A DNA stretch of 8,055 nucleotides from an uncultured Bacilli bacterium (GCA_947630195.1 CANRGQ010000057.1:1-8055), one strand, 5' to 3'. Numbered from the stretch's first letter, positions 1 through 6,158 are shown. Made by a program: numbers and translations. The notes: generated by a model from the sequence alone, not told the origin.

Positions 1-41
1 TATAGAAATAGAATGGAACATTGAATTTTAAGAAATAATGA

Positions 42-1229
42 TATTTTTGGACTTTTCCTATTCCTGCACACGGTGGTTCGGACCCGGGTACTAGTAGTAA
101 TGGTATAAGAGAAAAAGATTATACTTTAAAGATAAGTCAGTATATGAAAAAAAGATTTGATGATTTAGGAATTGATAGTGCAATGACAAGAACTACTGAT
201 GAAACCCTAGATCCTAATACAAGGCCTAAAAGAGTTCAAAGCTTTTATGGAAATGGTAATGATGTAATATTAATATCTAATCATATCAACTCTGGTGGTG
301 GAGATGGTGCCGAAGTTATTTATTCTTTAAGAAATAGTGATGCTTTATCTAAAAGAATAGCGACAGAATTAGAAAAAGCCGGACAAAATGTAAGAAAGTA
401 TTATCAAAGAAGACTTCCAAGTAATCCTGCCAAAGACTATTATTATATTCTAAGAGATACTCCTAATAATGAGTCTATAATTGTGGAATATGGTTTTGCG
501 GATTCTACCGGAGATGATGTTAGTCAAATTAAAAATGATTATGAAGACTTGGCGGAAGCAGTAGTAAAAGCTGTGGCCGAATACATCGGTGTTCCTTATA
601 CCAATACCGGAAGTGGGGATTATTACATTGTCCAAAAAGGAGATACACTATGGGGTATTGCTAGAAAATTTGGTATTTCCGTTGATGAACTTAAAAATGC
701 TAATAACTTAAAAGACAATTCTTTAAGTATTGGGGAAAGTTTAAAAATACCTAAAGAAAATGAAAGTGCTAATACTGATGAATATATCGTTAAAAGTGGC
801 GATACTTTATATGGTATTGCTAAGAAATATAATTTATCAGTTAATGAATTAAAAGAATTGAATAACTTAACAAGTGATTCTTTATCTATTGGTCAAAAGT
901 TAAAAGTAAAAGAAACTTTAAATAATAGTGCTAATACATATATTGTGGAGAAAGGTGATACCTTGTATGGTATAGCCAATAAATTTAATGTAACAGTAGA
1001 TGAACTTAAAAAAGCCAATAATTTAAGTAATAATACTTTAAGTATTGGTCAAGTTCTAACTATTCCAAGTGATAATAATCAAAACACCATTATTTATACT
1101 GTGCAAAAAGGTGATACTTTATATAGTTTAGCTAGGACTTATAAAACTACTGTTGATGAAATAAAAAGACTTAATAATTTAACTAGTAACAATTTATCTT
1201 TAAATCAAAAATTAATATTACCTATTTAA
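42..1229 (+). CDS. N-acetylmuramoyl-L-alanine amidase (Amidase_3) with four LysM domains, 5' end disrupted
   Basis: This is a cell-wall hydrolase of the zinc-dependent Amidase_3 family, which cleaves the bond between N-acetylmuramic acid and L-Ala. The N-terminal motif PAHGGSDPG is read from 63, with zinc ligand His at 69-71 and Glu (REKDY) at 111-113. Counting from the ATG at 144, the third zinc ligand is His47 (SNHI) and the catalytic Glu is Glu115 (VEYGF). Four LysM repeats follow at about residues 160-203, 214-256, 266-308 and 318-360, each with a GDTLxxxA core, and they bind glycan strands. The frame is open from 42, just after TAA TGA at 36-41, but has no ATG, GTG or TTG before 144. Starting at 144 would lose two zinc ligands, so the true start is missing or frameshifted. 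An ATG at 38 in another frame reads MIFLD, a typical start for this family. No signal peptide is visible. The family call is secure; whether the gene is intact is not. Confidence 0.85.
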   Translation, partial: YFWTFPIPAHGGSDPGTSSNGIREKDYTLKISQYMKKRFDDLGIDSAMTRTTDETLDPNTRPKRVQSFYGNGNDVILISNHINSGGGDGAEVIYSLRNSDALSKRIATELEKAGQNVRKYYQRRLPSNPAKDYYYILRDTPNNESIIVEYGFADSTGDDVSQIKNDYEDLAEAVVKAVAEYIGVPYTNTGSGDYYIVQKGDTLWGIARKFGISVDELKNANNLKDNSLSIGESLKIPKENESANTDEYIVKSGDTLYGIAKKYNLSVNELKELNNLTSDSLSIGQKLKVKETLNNSANTYIVEKGDTLYGIANKFNVTVDELKKANNLSNNTLSIGQVLTIPSDNNQNTIIYTVQKGDTLYSLARTYKTTVDEIKRLNNLTSNNLSLNQKLILPI

Positions 1230-1242
1230 TAAAAATAACTTA

Positions 1243-1251
1243 TGTTATAAT
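1243..1251 (+). promoter_or_regulatory. Extended -10 promoter for the 149-residue membrane protein gene
   Basis: TGTTATAAT carries a TG extension plus a perfect -10 hexamer (1246-1251). No good -35 box is visible at the expected place near 1223-1228. Transcription would start near 1258, leaving a leader of about 10 nt with the ribosome binding site (1257-1262) at its very start. The same nine bases form the promoter at 2459-2467. Confidence 0.5.
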
Positions 1252-1267
1252 ATAACTAGAGGTAATG

Positions 1268-1717
1268 ATGGAAAAGATTATAAAAATTGATTTAATTAAT
1301 GAAAGTGATATTATTGAAAAATATGATAGTGATAAAATATCTAATGATTTATTAGAGTATTTAATTAAAAAATGTGAATTTGTAAGAAAAGATGATAAAG
1401 TAAAAATTATTATTAATAATAAATGTAAGACGAAGATAAAATACAAAGAAATGTTATCTGAGGCTTTTAAAGAAGAATATACTAATACTTTAAAAAGCCA
1501 TGTTAAAAATAATATTTTACAAATACTTTTATTAATTTTAGGAGTTTTCTTTATCTTTATGTCTTTTAGAATAACTAATGAAATATGGAAAGAAATCTTT
1601 CTTATTGGGGGATGGGTACCAATATGGGAAATGATTGATTTAGAGTTATTTAGTGATGTAAGAGGGAGAAGAAGAAAACAAATACTTCTTAAATTAATAG
1701 ATAGTGAGATAGTTTAA
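1268..1717 (+). CDS. Small membrane protein of unknown function
   Basis: I do not recognise a named family. The product has about 149 residues. Its N-terminal 80 residues are charged, Lys/Glu-rich and probably cytoplasmic. A hydrophobic segment follows at about residues 82-101 (IL-rich, with GVFFIF), and a second, weaker one at about 110-122 contains GGWVPIWE. The C-terminus is basic (RGRRRKQ) and would stay inside. Two tandem ATGs stand at 1265 and 1268. The second is preferred because TAGAGG ends 5 nt before it, against 2 nt for the first. The gene follows the amidase by 38 bp with its own extended -10 box and ends at a strong hairpin, so it is probably monocistronic. A charged domain followed by two membrane segments and a basic tail resembles a small anchored regulator, but this is only a guess. 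Confidence 0.7.
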   Translation: MEKIIKIDLINESDIIEKYDSDKISNDLLEYLIKKCEFVRKDDKVKIIINNKCKTKIKYKEMLSEAFKEEYTNTLKSHVKNNILQILLLILGVFFIFMSFRITNEIWKEIFLIGGWVPIWEMIDLELFSDVRGRRRKQILLKLIDSEIV

Positions 1718-1721
1718 AATT

Positions 1722-1749
1722 AAAAGATTTGGTTTGGTCCAAATCTTTT
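1722..1749. terminator. Bidirectional hairpin terminator between convergent genes
   Basis: An 11-bp perfect stem (AAAAGATTTGG paired with CCAAATCTTTT) encloses a 6-nt loop. It begins 5 nt after the stop of the membrane protein gene and abuts the TAG stop of the minus-strand tsaC gene at 1751. The A/T outer part of the stem supplies a U tract on either strand, so it can end transcription in both directions. Confidence 0.8.
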
Positions 1750-1750
1750 G

Positions 1751-2347
1751 CTATTTTAAGTATTCTTTAAATACATTTTTTATCTTAGTTGCTACTTCGC
1801 CTTCTCTTAAAATAATTATTTTTTCATCTTCAACTTTTAATAAAGTAGAAGGGTTTGTATTAAGAGGACCTATATCATAAATATAAGCGATTTTTTCTTT
1901 TAATTTACTTTCTAAATTATCTAGACTGGCAACAACATCACTACCTGTAATATTAGCACTAGTAGAAACTAATGGTTTATTAAACTTTTTAATTAGTTCT
2001 AAAAGTTCTTTATAATCAGGTATTCTTATGGCAATATAAGGCGAACCGGCGGTAAGTTCATCACTTAAAAGTTCATTTTTCTTAAATAACATCGTAAGTT
2101 TACCAGGCATAAACTTATGCATAATCTTTTCTTCTAAAGGGGTTATGTCTTTCGTATATTTCTTGAGCATTTCTTCATCGCTTACTAAGATAAGTAAAGG
2201 TTTAGCATCCTTTCTTTCTTTAGCTTCATTTACCTTCTTTATAGCCTTTGTATTGGTGGCATCACAAGATATCCCATAGACCGTATCGGTAGGAATAATT
2301 ATAAGTTTCCCATCTTCTAAAGTTTTTAATATTTCTTCATTTAACAC
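1751..2347 (-). CDS. tsaC: L-threonylcarbamoyladenylate synthase (TsaC/YrdC family)
   Basis: The enzyme makes threonylcarbamoyl-AMP from threonine, bicarbonate and ATP, the first step of t6A modification at position 37 of ANN-decoding tRNAs in the cytoplasm. Its 198 residues are a YrdC domain without the C-terminal Sua5 extension. Visible motifs are PTDTVYGI (19-26), KERKDAKPL (44-52), MPGKLT (80-85), AIRIPD (106-111), STSANITG (128-135) and a C-terminal PSTLLKV with ILREGE (to about 183). The start is GTG at 2347, with AGGTGA five bases upstream. The gene stands alone between a minus-strand promoter and a terminator shared with the convergent membrane protein gene. The transferase partners TsaB, TsaD and TsaE are not in the window. 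Nothing looks broken. Confidence 0.93.
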   Translation of the reverse strand: MLNEEILKTLEDGKLIIIPTDTVYGISCDATNTKAIKKVNEAKERKDAKPLLILVSDEEMLKKYTKDITPLEEKIMHKFMPGKLTMLFKKNELLSDELTAGSPYIAIRIPDYKELLELIKKFNKPLVSTSANITGSDVVASLDNLESKLKEKIAYIYDIGPLNTNPSTLLKVEDEKIIILREGEVATKIKNVFKEYLK

Positions 2348-2366
2348 TTAAATCACCTATATAATT

Positions 2367-2394
2367 ATTATAATTAAATTACCAAAAAAGACAA
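2367..2394 (-). promoter_or_regulatory. Promoter for tsaC
   Basis: On the minus strand, TTGTCT (2389-2394) is a 4/6 match to the -35 consensus. It is followed after 16 bp by a perfect TATAAT (2367-2372). Transcription would start near 2360, just before the ribosome binding site AGGTGA (2353-2358) and the GTG start. Confidence 0.55.
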
Positions 2395-2438
2395 GATAAA
2401 AAATTGTTAAGTTACTTGACATAATAAGTTTCCTTAAA

Positions 2439-2467
2439 TTTACTTCTCTAAAAAATGTTGTTATAAT
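2439..2467 (+). promoter_or_regulatory. Promoter for the 112-residue protein gene
   Basis: TTTACT (2439-2444, 4/6 to consensus) is followed after 17 bp by TATAAT (2462-2467), itself preceded by TGT, giving an extended -10. Transcription would start near 2474. The strong ribosome binding site AGGGAGG (about 2474-2480) then sits almost at the 5' end of a leader of about 12 nt. Confidence 0.6.
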
Positions 2468-2485
2468 TAGAATAGGGAGGTTACA

Positions 2486-2824
2486 ATGGATAAAGAAACC
2501 AAAAATCTTGAACTTTTAGCGGATCCGCTTGTGAGAATTAATAACAAATTATTTCAAGCTATTTCTGAAGGATTAAAAAGATATAAAGAAAATCCTAATG
2601 ATGAATTTTTAAAATATTTATTACCTTTTTTATCTGAAATAAGAGAAGATGTTTTAGCTCATCAAGTAGATGTCGTTGAATTTTTAAATTTAAATGATGA
2701 AATAGTTTTAGATAATTCTCGAAGAATGCTTGATACCGCCAAAAATGATACTGCAAGTTTAAAGACAGAAATAGATAGTCTAAATCCTGATCATAGTTTA
2801 GATAATTATAAACCATCTTTATAA
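2486..2824 (+). CDS. Hypothetical helical protein, 112 residues
   Basis: I do not recognise this protein. It is acidic and almost certainly all-helical, with amphipathic stretches at about residues 5-33 (LADPLVRINNKLFQAI), 38-67 and 70-97. It has no membrane segment, signal peptide, cysteine or known catalytic motif. It starts at ATG 2486, 5-6 nt after an AGGGAGG ribosome binding site and behind its own extended -10 promoter. It ends with TAA just before a hairpin. The notable point is that codons for its last 22 or so residues recur, diverged, at 3565-3633 beside the restriction-modification genes, so a paralogue once existed nearby. A structural or adaptor role would fit, but nothing in the sequence establishes a function. 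Confidence 0.75.
   Translation: MDKETKNLELLADPLVRINNKLFQAISEGLKRYKENPNDEFLKYLLPFLSEIREDVLAHQVDVVEFLNLNDEIVLDNSRRMLDTAKNDTASLKTEIDSLNPDHSLDNYKPSL
2794..2823 (+). repeat. Direct repeat, copy A (3' end of the 112-residue gene)
   Basis: These 30 bases match 3606-3635 at 27 of 30 positions in the same orientation. The three differences are all transitions. The copy lies inside the coding region and covers the codons ending NYKPSL. The two copies bracket the DUF218 gene and its promoter. Confidence 0.75.
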
Positions 2825-2828
2825 AAGT

Positions 2829-2858
2829 AAAACCTATAACTTAATTGCTATAGGTTTT
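2829..2858. terminator. Bidirectional hairpin terminator
   Basis: A 10-bp perfect stem (AAAACCTATA with TATAGGTTTT) and a 10-nt loop lie 4 nt after the stop of the 112-residue gene and 13 nt from the stop of the convergent DUF218 gene. Reading rightward the stem ends in TTTTTA. Reading leftward it ends in TTTTACTTTT. It therefore suits both strands. Confidence 0.8.
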
Positions 2859-2871
2859 TATATTATTTAAT

Positions 2872-3504
2872 TTATCTTGTTAGTTTAATATCTAAATTAT
2901 CAATAATTCCCTTCTTTGCATAATGACATAATAAAAGGGCTTCTTTTAATATTAATCTTTTACCATAAGAGTTTTTATACCAAGAATTTATATCCGTAAT
3001 ATTATCTTTAGCGCCACATCCACAAAGTAAGGCATCATTATCTAATAATTTTCTAACCATTAAAAGACATCTTCTAATGTGAAAGTCTGAGGTTATTAAA
3101 GCGAAAGAAGTATCATCTAAATTATATTGATTTTTTAATATTTGTAAAAATAAATCAATGTTTTCGTAAGTACTTCTCGATTTTCCTTCAACTATTATAT
3201 CACTATCAGGTACACTATGATTTAATAAATATTCCCTCATCTTTAAAGCTTCAGGTGTTTTTCTATCTTTATTTAAAAATCCAATACCTCCAGTTAAAAC
3301 TAATTTATCGATTAATTCTTCATTATATAATCTTAAGGCTTCTTGAACTCTATAAGGTATCATAGAAATTCCACCAAAAACAATTCCAAAATCAGTTTTA
3401 CTTTCCACTTTTGGATATTGTGTATCAAATACTATATCTTCTAAATTATCTTTATTATGGTACTTAGTTAATAAATCATAGTAAGTAATATCAGTTAATT
3501 TCAT
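2872..3504 (-). CDS. DUF218 family protein (YdcF/SanA/ElyC-like)
   Basis: This is a DUF218 domain protein with a Rossmann-like fold. Some family members, such as E. coli YdcF, bind S-adenosylmethionine, while others (SanA, ElyC) affect the envelope; the reaction is unknown. Within the 210-residue product, FGIVFGG (39-45), LTGGIG (70-75), the signature EGKSRSTYEN (106-115) and ITSDFHIRRC (137-146) are all present. No signal peptide or membrane helix is visible, so a soluble cytoplasmic form like YdcF is likely. The open frame extends to 3558, but the start is placed at ATG 3504. AAAGGGG lies just upstream of it, and a consensus promoter (3530-3558) lies inside the longer version, so the extra 18 codons would precede the transcript start. 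The gene appears monocistronic and shares its terminator with the gene at 2486. Confidence 0.88.
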   Translation of the reverse strand: MKLTDITYYDLLTKYHNKDNLEDIVFDTQYPKVESKTDFGIVFGGISMIPYRVQEALRLYNEELIDKLVLTGGIGFLNKDRKTPEALKMREYLLNHSVPDSDIIVEGKSRSTYENIDLFLQILKNQYNLDDTSFALITSDFHIRRCLLMVRKLLDNDALLCGCGAKDNITDINSWYKNSYGKRLILKEALLLCHYAKKGIIDNLDIKLTR

Positions 3505-3529
3505 AATATACCCCTTTCTAATTGGGTTT

Positions 3530-3558
3530 ATAATACAGTATAAACTTAAAATTGTCAA
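3530..3558 (-). promoter_or_regulatory. Strong promoter for the DUF218 gene
   Basis: On the minus strand a perfect TTGACA (3553-3558) is followed after exactly 17 bp by TATTAT (3530-3535, 5/6 to the -10 consensus). Transcription would begin near 3523, about 19 nt before the ATG at 3504, and the leader includes the ribosome binding site AAAGGGG. This decides the gene's start. Confidence 0.8.
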
Positions 3559-3564
3559 GATTTT

Positions 3565-3633
3565 AGTGATAGTTTAAAAAGTGAAATTGAGTTGAATTCA
3601 GTTCATAATTTAAATAATTATAAACCATTTTTA
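3565..3633 (+). pseudogene. Remnant of a paralogue of the 112-residue gene (3' end only)
   Basis: Translated from 3565 the DNA gives 23 residues. They align with residues 91-112 of the protein encoded at 2486-2824, as LKSEIE, then LNSVHNL, then NNYKPFL, against LKTEID, SLNPDHSL and DNYKPSL, with a one-codon gap. The rest of the gene is absent, and a stop lies in frame at 3547. The usual TAA is replaced by TAT, so the frame runs on into the neighbouring gene's antisense. It abuts the last codon of the restriction island (3636) on one side and the DUF218 promoter on the other. It is best read as a relic left by duplication or by insertion of neighbouring DNA. Confidence 0.7.
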
Positions 3634-3635
3634 TA
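3606..3635 (+). repeat. Direct repeat, copy B (edge of the restriction-modification island)
   Basis: This copy matches 2794-2823 at 27 of 30 positions. It ends at 3635, exactly one base before the stop codon of the 309-residue island gene. It may be the scar of a duplication or an integration boundary. Confidence 0.75.
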
Positions 3636-4565
3636 TTATTTAACTCTTTTTCGTACTTTGCTTTTACCAATCATGAATTTATCTAAACTTTTAACTCTAT
3701 TTGGATATTCCATTTTTATTCGTTCTATACCAAATATATCTATAATTTCTTCATTAAGATAATCTTCCGTACTTATACCTAAGAATCTATTTATGAAATG
3801 CTTGGTTATATCATTTATTTCTTTAATCAATTTTTGATAATTAGAAACACTATTGAAATACTCTAAAATATCTTTTAAAGATTCTGTGTATGGGTCATTA
3901 TAATATCCTTCTCTTAAGATATTAGGGTGTCCCTTTTTATCACAACTAATTTTTTTATATATTTGATAATAATTATCTGTTTTTTGAAGACCTATTTCGA
4001 GACTTAACTCATGAGTATTTCCAGCTTTATATACATAAGTAATAAAGTTTTGATAATTTTCCGGATACATATTTATAATAACTGTTTCACATGCTCCATC
4101 AATACTTTTAGAAAAATTAAATATTCCTCTTTTAAAATTAAAATTATATTTTGGGGTATGCCATTCTGAACCCGAAAGTTTAATACTTGGCATATACTTA
4201 GTTATTCCCTTATTAAGTATCTCTTCTTTTATATTCATTTCTAAACCATATATTGTTGTGGACAACTCATTAATTTTCCCACTGAAAGAAAAATCAAGAG
4301 GATTATCATTAGTTATATCGTGATTAATAAAAAAATCATTATAATTATCTCGATTGGATTCAGCTCGTCTAGACATAATTTTATCTGGTTCAATAATTAA
4401 ATAATCCCCCGGATAATCATCTATTTTTAGAAAGTCTTCTTTCCCATTAAAAACATATTTATCTGGGTCTAATAACTCTTTTTCCCTAGAAGAACTATAA
4501 ACTTGTCTATTTAATAGTTTAAGAAATATAATATCTTTTTTTAAGTTTTGCTTTAGTAAGTCCAA
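3636..4565 (-). CDS. Unrecognised protein encoded downstream of the Sau3AI-type endonuclease
   Basis: I do not recognise this 309-residue protein. It is rich in Asn, Lys, Tyr and Ile, soluble-looking, with no signal peptide or membrane helix, and its C-terminus is strongly basic (KSKVRKRVK), which could contact nucleic acid. The central part (about residues 125-200) looks beta-rich, with aromatic motifs such as SGSEWHTPKY and FNFKRGIFNF. The C-terminal part (about 225-300) looks helical. No convincing nuclease, methylase, ATPase or helix-turn-helix motif is visible. The start is TTG at 4565 behind TAGGTGGG, and the gene begins 20 bp after the endonuclease stop, so the two are almost certainly cotranscribed. 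A role in the restriction system (accessory subunit, specificity or regulation) or an independent defence gene carried with it are both possible. Confidence 0.75.
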   Translation of the reverse strand: MDLLKQNLKKDIIFLKLLNRQVYSSSREKELLDPDKYVFNGKEDFLKIDDYPGDYLIIEPDKIMSRRAESNRDNYNDFFINHDITNDNPLDFSFSGKINELSTTIYGLEMNIKEEILNKGITKYMPSIKLSGSEWHTPKYNFNFKRGIFNFSKSIDGACETVIINMYPENYQNFITYVYKAGNTHELSLEIGLQKTDNYYQIYKKISCDKKGHPNILREGYYNDPYTESLKDILEYFNSVSNYQKLIKEINDITKHFINRFLGISTEDYLNEEIIDIFGIERIKMEYPNRVKSLDKFMIGKSKVRKRVK

Positions 4566-4585
4566 AATCCCACCTACTTTCTTTT

Positions 4586-5992
4586 TTAATTATTAAATTC
4601 TTTTAAAATATCTCTAATAAAAGTATTGTTAAACCAAAAACATTGTTTAGTCATCCATTCGCCATTTGGCAATTGGTCAGCATATTTTTCAATATCTCCT
4701 CTTTTAAAACCATTATTTAATTGGTATGCCGATTTGGAAGTATGAGGTCTAACATGCATTATTCCATTATCAGAAATTCCCGGTAAATCGTTATAAACAA
4801 CATTATTAACAATTGTAAAACTAATTCCCTTTTTAATTTTATTAATTGTCTTTTTCCAGAAATTTCTTATGGTATTATCTATTATAATTTGAGGCATATT
4901 CCATAATTTATAACCTTTAAAAATATAATCATTCTTTTCTTTTTTAAATACAAAGAACATATATTTTGTAGTTTCTAATTCTTCTTTTAATTTCGAATCT
5001 TCCCAATTTTCATTTATTATTTCTTTAAATTTAAAAGCTGGAAAAGATATTGATTCTATAATATTTCCATTTTCTTCCATTCTAATAGTTTTGGGAATAA
5101 TATTCGCTTTTAAAAATTCTTCAGTATTCTTAAGACCTTTACCAACATTAAACATTTTATTAATAATCATGCTATATCTATCTTTAGATTTTTCACTAAT
5201 ACTAAATAATTTTAATAATTCCTTTTCCGATTTTCCTATATATTTTTCGGTAACAGTTTTAATATAATCATCAAAAGAAGTTGTTGAATCAGTTAATATT
5301 TTTTCAACATCACTATAATTCCCAATAAACTTTCTAACTAATTGAGTCATATATGATGATTTAAAACAAAATGCTCTTTGCATTGCCTTTATAGATGTAT
5401 TAGGTTGACATCTTAAAGATTCTTTATTAGCCCCTTTAGTGCATGCTCCCAGATACATAGTATCAGCCTCGGATAATTCATGAGCTTTACCTTCTTTAAT
5501 TTTATTAACAATGTAGTTCCAATCTTTTTCAATTTGTTTTAAATCTTCATTTTTAGATAGTTCTAATAATTTTTCATGAGTTATTTTAAATTTTTTATTA
5601 TCTTTATTTGGTTCCCATAAATACCATAACAATTGAATGGTATTATTTTTAAACCAGAAATGACTATTTCTAAAATCGTTTTTCCATTCATCCATATAAT
5701 TAATAATATTTAAAACAAGTCTTTCTTTAGCGGATAATTTTCCATTTTTAAGTTTTTTATAAGGTGTAACTTTTAATTCAATTCCGGCTGGCATAAAATC
5801 AGGCTCAGAATCATTATTATTTTGAATACCAAAAAGATATTGTTCAACTAATTGGCCTATTCCTCCTTTATTAATTTCAGTTTCACCAATTGTTACAAAT
5901 TCTTCTTTTATAATGTCCTCAATAGATTTACCTATGGCCGACTTAGATATTATTTCTATTTCATATCTATTGTATAATCTTCCTTTTTTCAT
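4586..5992 (-). CDS. Type II restriction endonuclease, Sau3AI family (predicted target GATC)
   Basis: This 468-residue protein closely resembles Sau3AI (about 490 residues) as I remember it. It should cleave double-stranded DNA at unmodified GATC. The N-terminal MutH-like catalytic domain carries Glu50 (GQLVEQYLFG), Asp65 (SEPDF) and Glu72-x-Lys74 (GIELKVTP), the D-ExK nuclease signature. Next come KKLKNGKLSAKERLVLNIINY (about 79-99), EGKAHELSE (167-175) and CTKGANKESLR (184-194), all characteristic of the family. The C-terminal second MutH-like, non-catalytic half contains FPAFKFKEI (317-325), HVRPHT (413-418) and EWMTKQCFWFN (445-455). The start is ATG at 5992 with GAGG five bases upstream, a weaker site than the methyltransferase's. 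It is divergent from the methyltransferase and leads a two-gene operon. It appears intact. Confidence 0.93.
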   Translation of the reverse strand: MKKGRLYNRYEIEIISKSAIGKSIEDIIKEEFVTIGETEINKGGIGQLVEQYLFGIQNNNDSEPDFMPAGIELKVTPYKKLKNGKLSAKERLVLNIINYMDEWKNDFRNSHFWFKNNTIQLLWYLWEPNKDNKKFKITHEKLLELSKNEDLKQIEKDWNYIVNKIKEGKAHELSEADTMYLGACTKGANKESLRCQPNTSIKAMQRAFCFKSSYMTQLVRKFIGNYSDVEKILTDSTTSFDDYIKTVTEKYIGKSEKELLKLFSISEKSKDRYSMIINKMFNVGKGLKNTEEFLKANIIPKTIRMEENGNIIESISFPAFKFKEIINENWEDSKLKEELETTKYMFFVFKKEKNDYIFKGYKLWNMPQIIIDNTIRNFWKKTINKIKKGISFTIVNNVVYNDLPGISDNGIMHVRPHTSKSAYQLNNGFKRGDIEKYADQLPNGEWMTKQCFWFNNTFIRDILKEFNN

Positions 5993-6007
5993 GAAATCCT
6001 CACTTTC

Positions 6008-6011
6008 GATC
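6008..6011. promoter_or_regulatory. GATC site in the endonuclease leader
   Basis: This GATC lies 16 bp upstream of the endonuclease ATG, within its predicted 5' leader. With 6057-6060 it is one of two copies of the presumed recognition site in the 173-bp region between endonuclease and methyltransferase. Confidence 0.5.
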
Positions 6012-6054
6012 TTGTTTTTTTATTTAAAATTTTATAAAATATTATTAGTAAAGG

Positions 6055-6083
6055 TTGATCTTTGTTAGTAATTATTATATAAT
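6055..6083 (+). promoter_or_regulatory. Methyltransferase promoter with a GATC site in its -35 box
   Basis: TTGATC (6055-6060, 4/6 to TTGACA) is followed after exactly 17 bp by a perfect TATAAT (6078-6083). Transcription would start near 6090, about 76 nt before the ATG. The last four bases of the -35 box are GATC, the predicted substrate of the encoded methyltransferase, so the enzyme could modify its own promoter. Confidence 0.55.
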
Positions 6084-6090
6084 AACTACT
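6067..6090. repeat. 24-bp near-perfect palindrome over the divergent promoters
   Basis: The half site AGTAATTATTAT (6067-6078) pairs with 6079-6090 at 11 of 12 positions. The centre, between 6078 and 6079, falls where the two -10 boxes overlap. It may simply reflect two opposed TATAAT boxes, but the symmetry extends beyond them to AGTA at one end and TACT at the other, so it could be an operator. Confidence 0.6.
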
Positions 6091-6102
6091 GATAAAAGTT
6101 AA
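6074..6102 (-). promoter_or_regulatory. Endonuclease operon promoter, interleaved with the methyltransferase promoter
   Basis: On the minus strand TTAACT (6097-6102, 4/6 to -35) is followed after 17 bp by a perfect TATAAT (6074-6079). Its -10 overlaps the plus-strand -10 (6078-6083) by two bases, and both promoters occupy 6055-6102. RNA polymerase should not be able to bind both at once. The transcript would start near 6067 and its leader would contain both GATC sites. Confidence 0.55.
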
Positions 6103-6126
6103 TTTTTCCTTTAGATATATTATAAT
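6099..6126 (+). promoter_or_regulatory. Possible second promoter for the methyltransferase
   Basis: A perfect TATAAT stands at 6121-6126, with a poor -35 candidate TTAATT (6099-6104) 16 bp upstream. It would give a start near 6132. It contains no GATC, so it could supply methyltransferase independently of the upstream promoter. Confidence 0.35.
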
Positions 6127-6152
6127 ATATTTATAGTATTAACGCAAATGTC

Positions 6153-6158
6153 AGGAGG
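6153..6158 (+). promoter_or_regulatory. Ribosome binding site that fixes the methyltransferase start
   Basis: A perfect AGGAGG lies 7 nt before ATG 6166. It also lies inside the reading frame opened by an earlier ATG at 6148, which therefore cannot be the normal start. Confidence 0.85.

Noticed and set aside
36..41. Reassigned TGA codon explaining the open amidase upstream
   Set aside because: A TAA immediately precedes the TGA in the same frame, and tryptophan is encoded by TGG throughout the window, so recoding would not rescue the frame.
450..635. Minus-strand open frame inside the amidase
   Set aside because: It is antisense to strongly conserved amidase coding sequence and has no ribosome binding site. 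Similar antisense frames at 1240-1446, 2595-2816 and 6362-6544 were rejected for the same reasons.
2416..2421. Perfect TTGACA as -35 box for the gene at 2486
   Set aside because: It is 40 bp from the TATAAT at 2462, and no -10-like hexamer lies 16-18 bp downstream. TTTACT at 2439-2444 is correctly spaced instead.
3505..3558. Longer N-terminus for the DUF218 gene (ATG at 3558)
   Set aside because: The consensus TTGACA-N17-TATTAT promoter lies within this stretch, and a good ribosome binding site precedes ATG 3504, so the extra codons would not be in the transcript.
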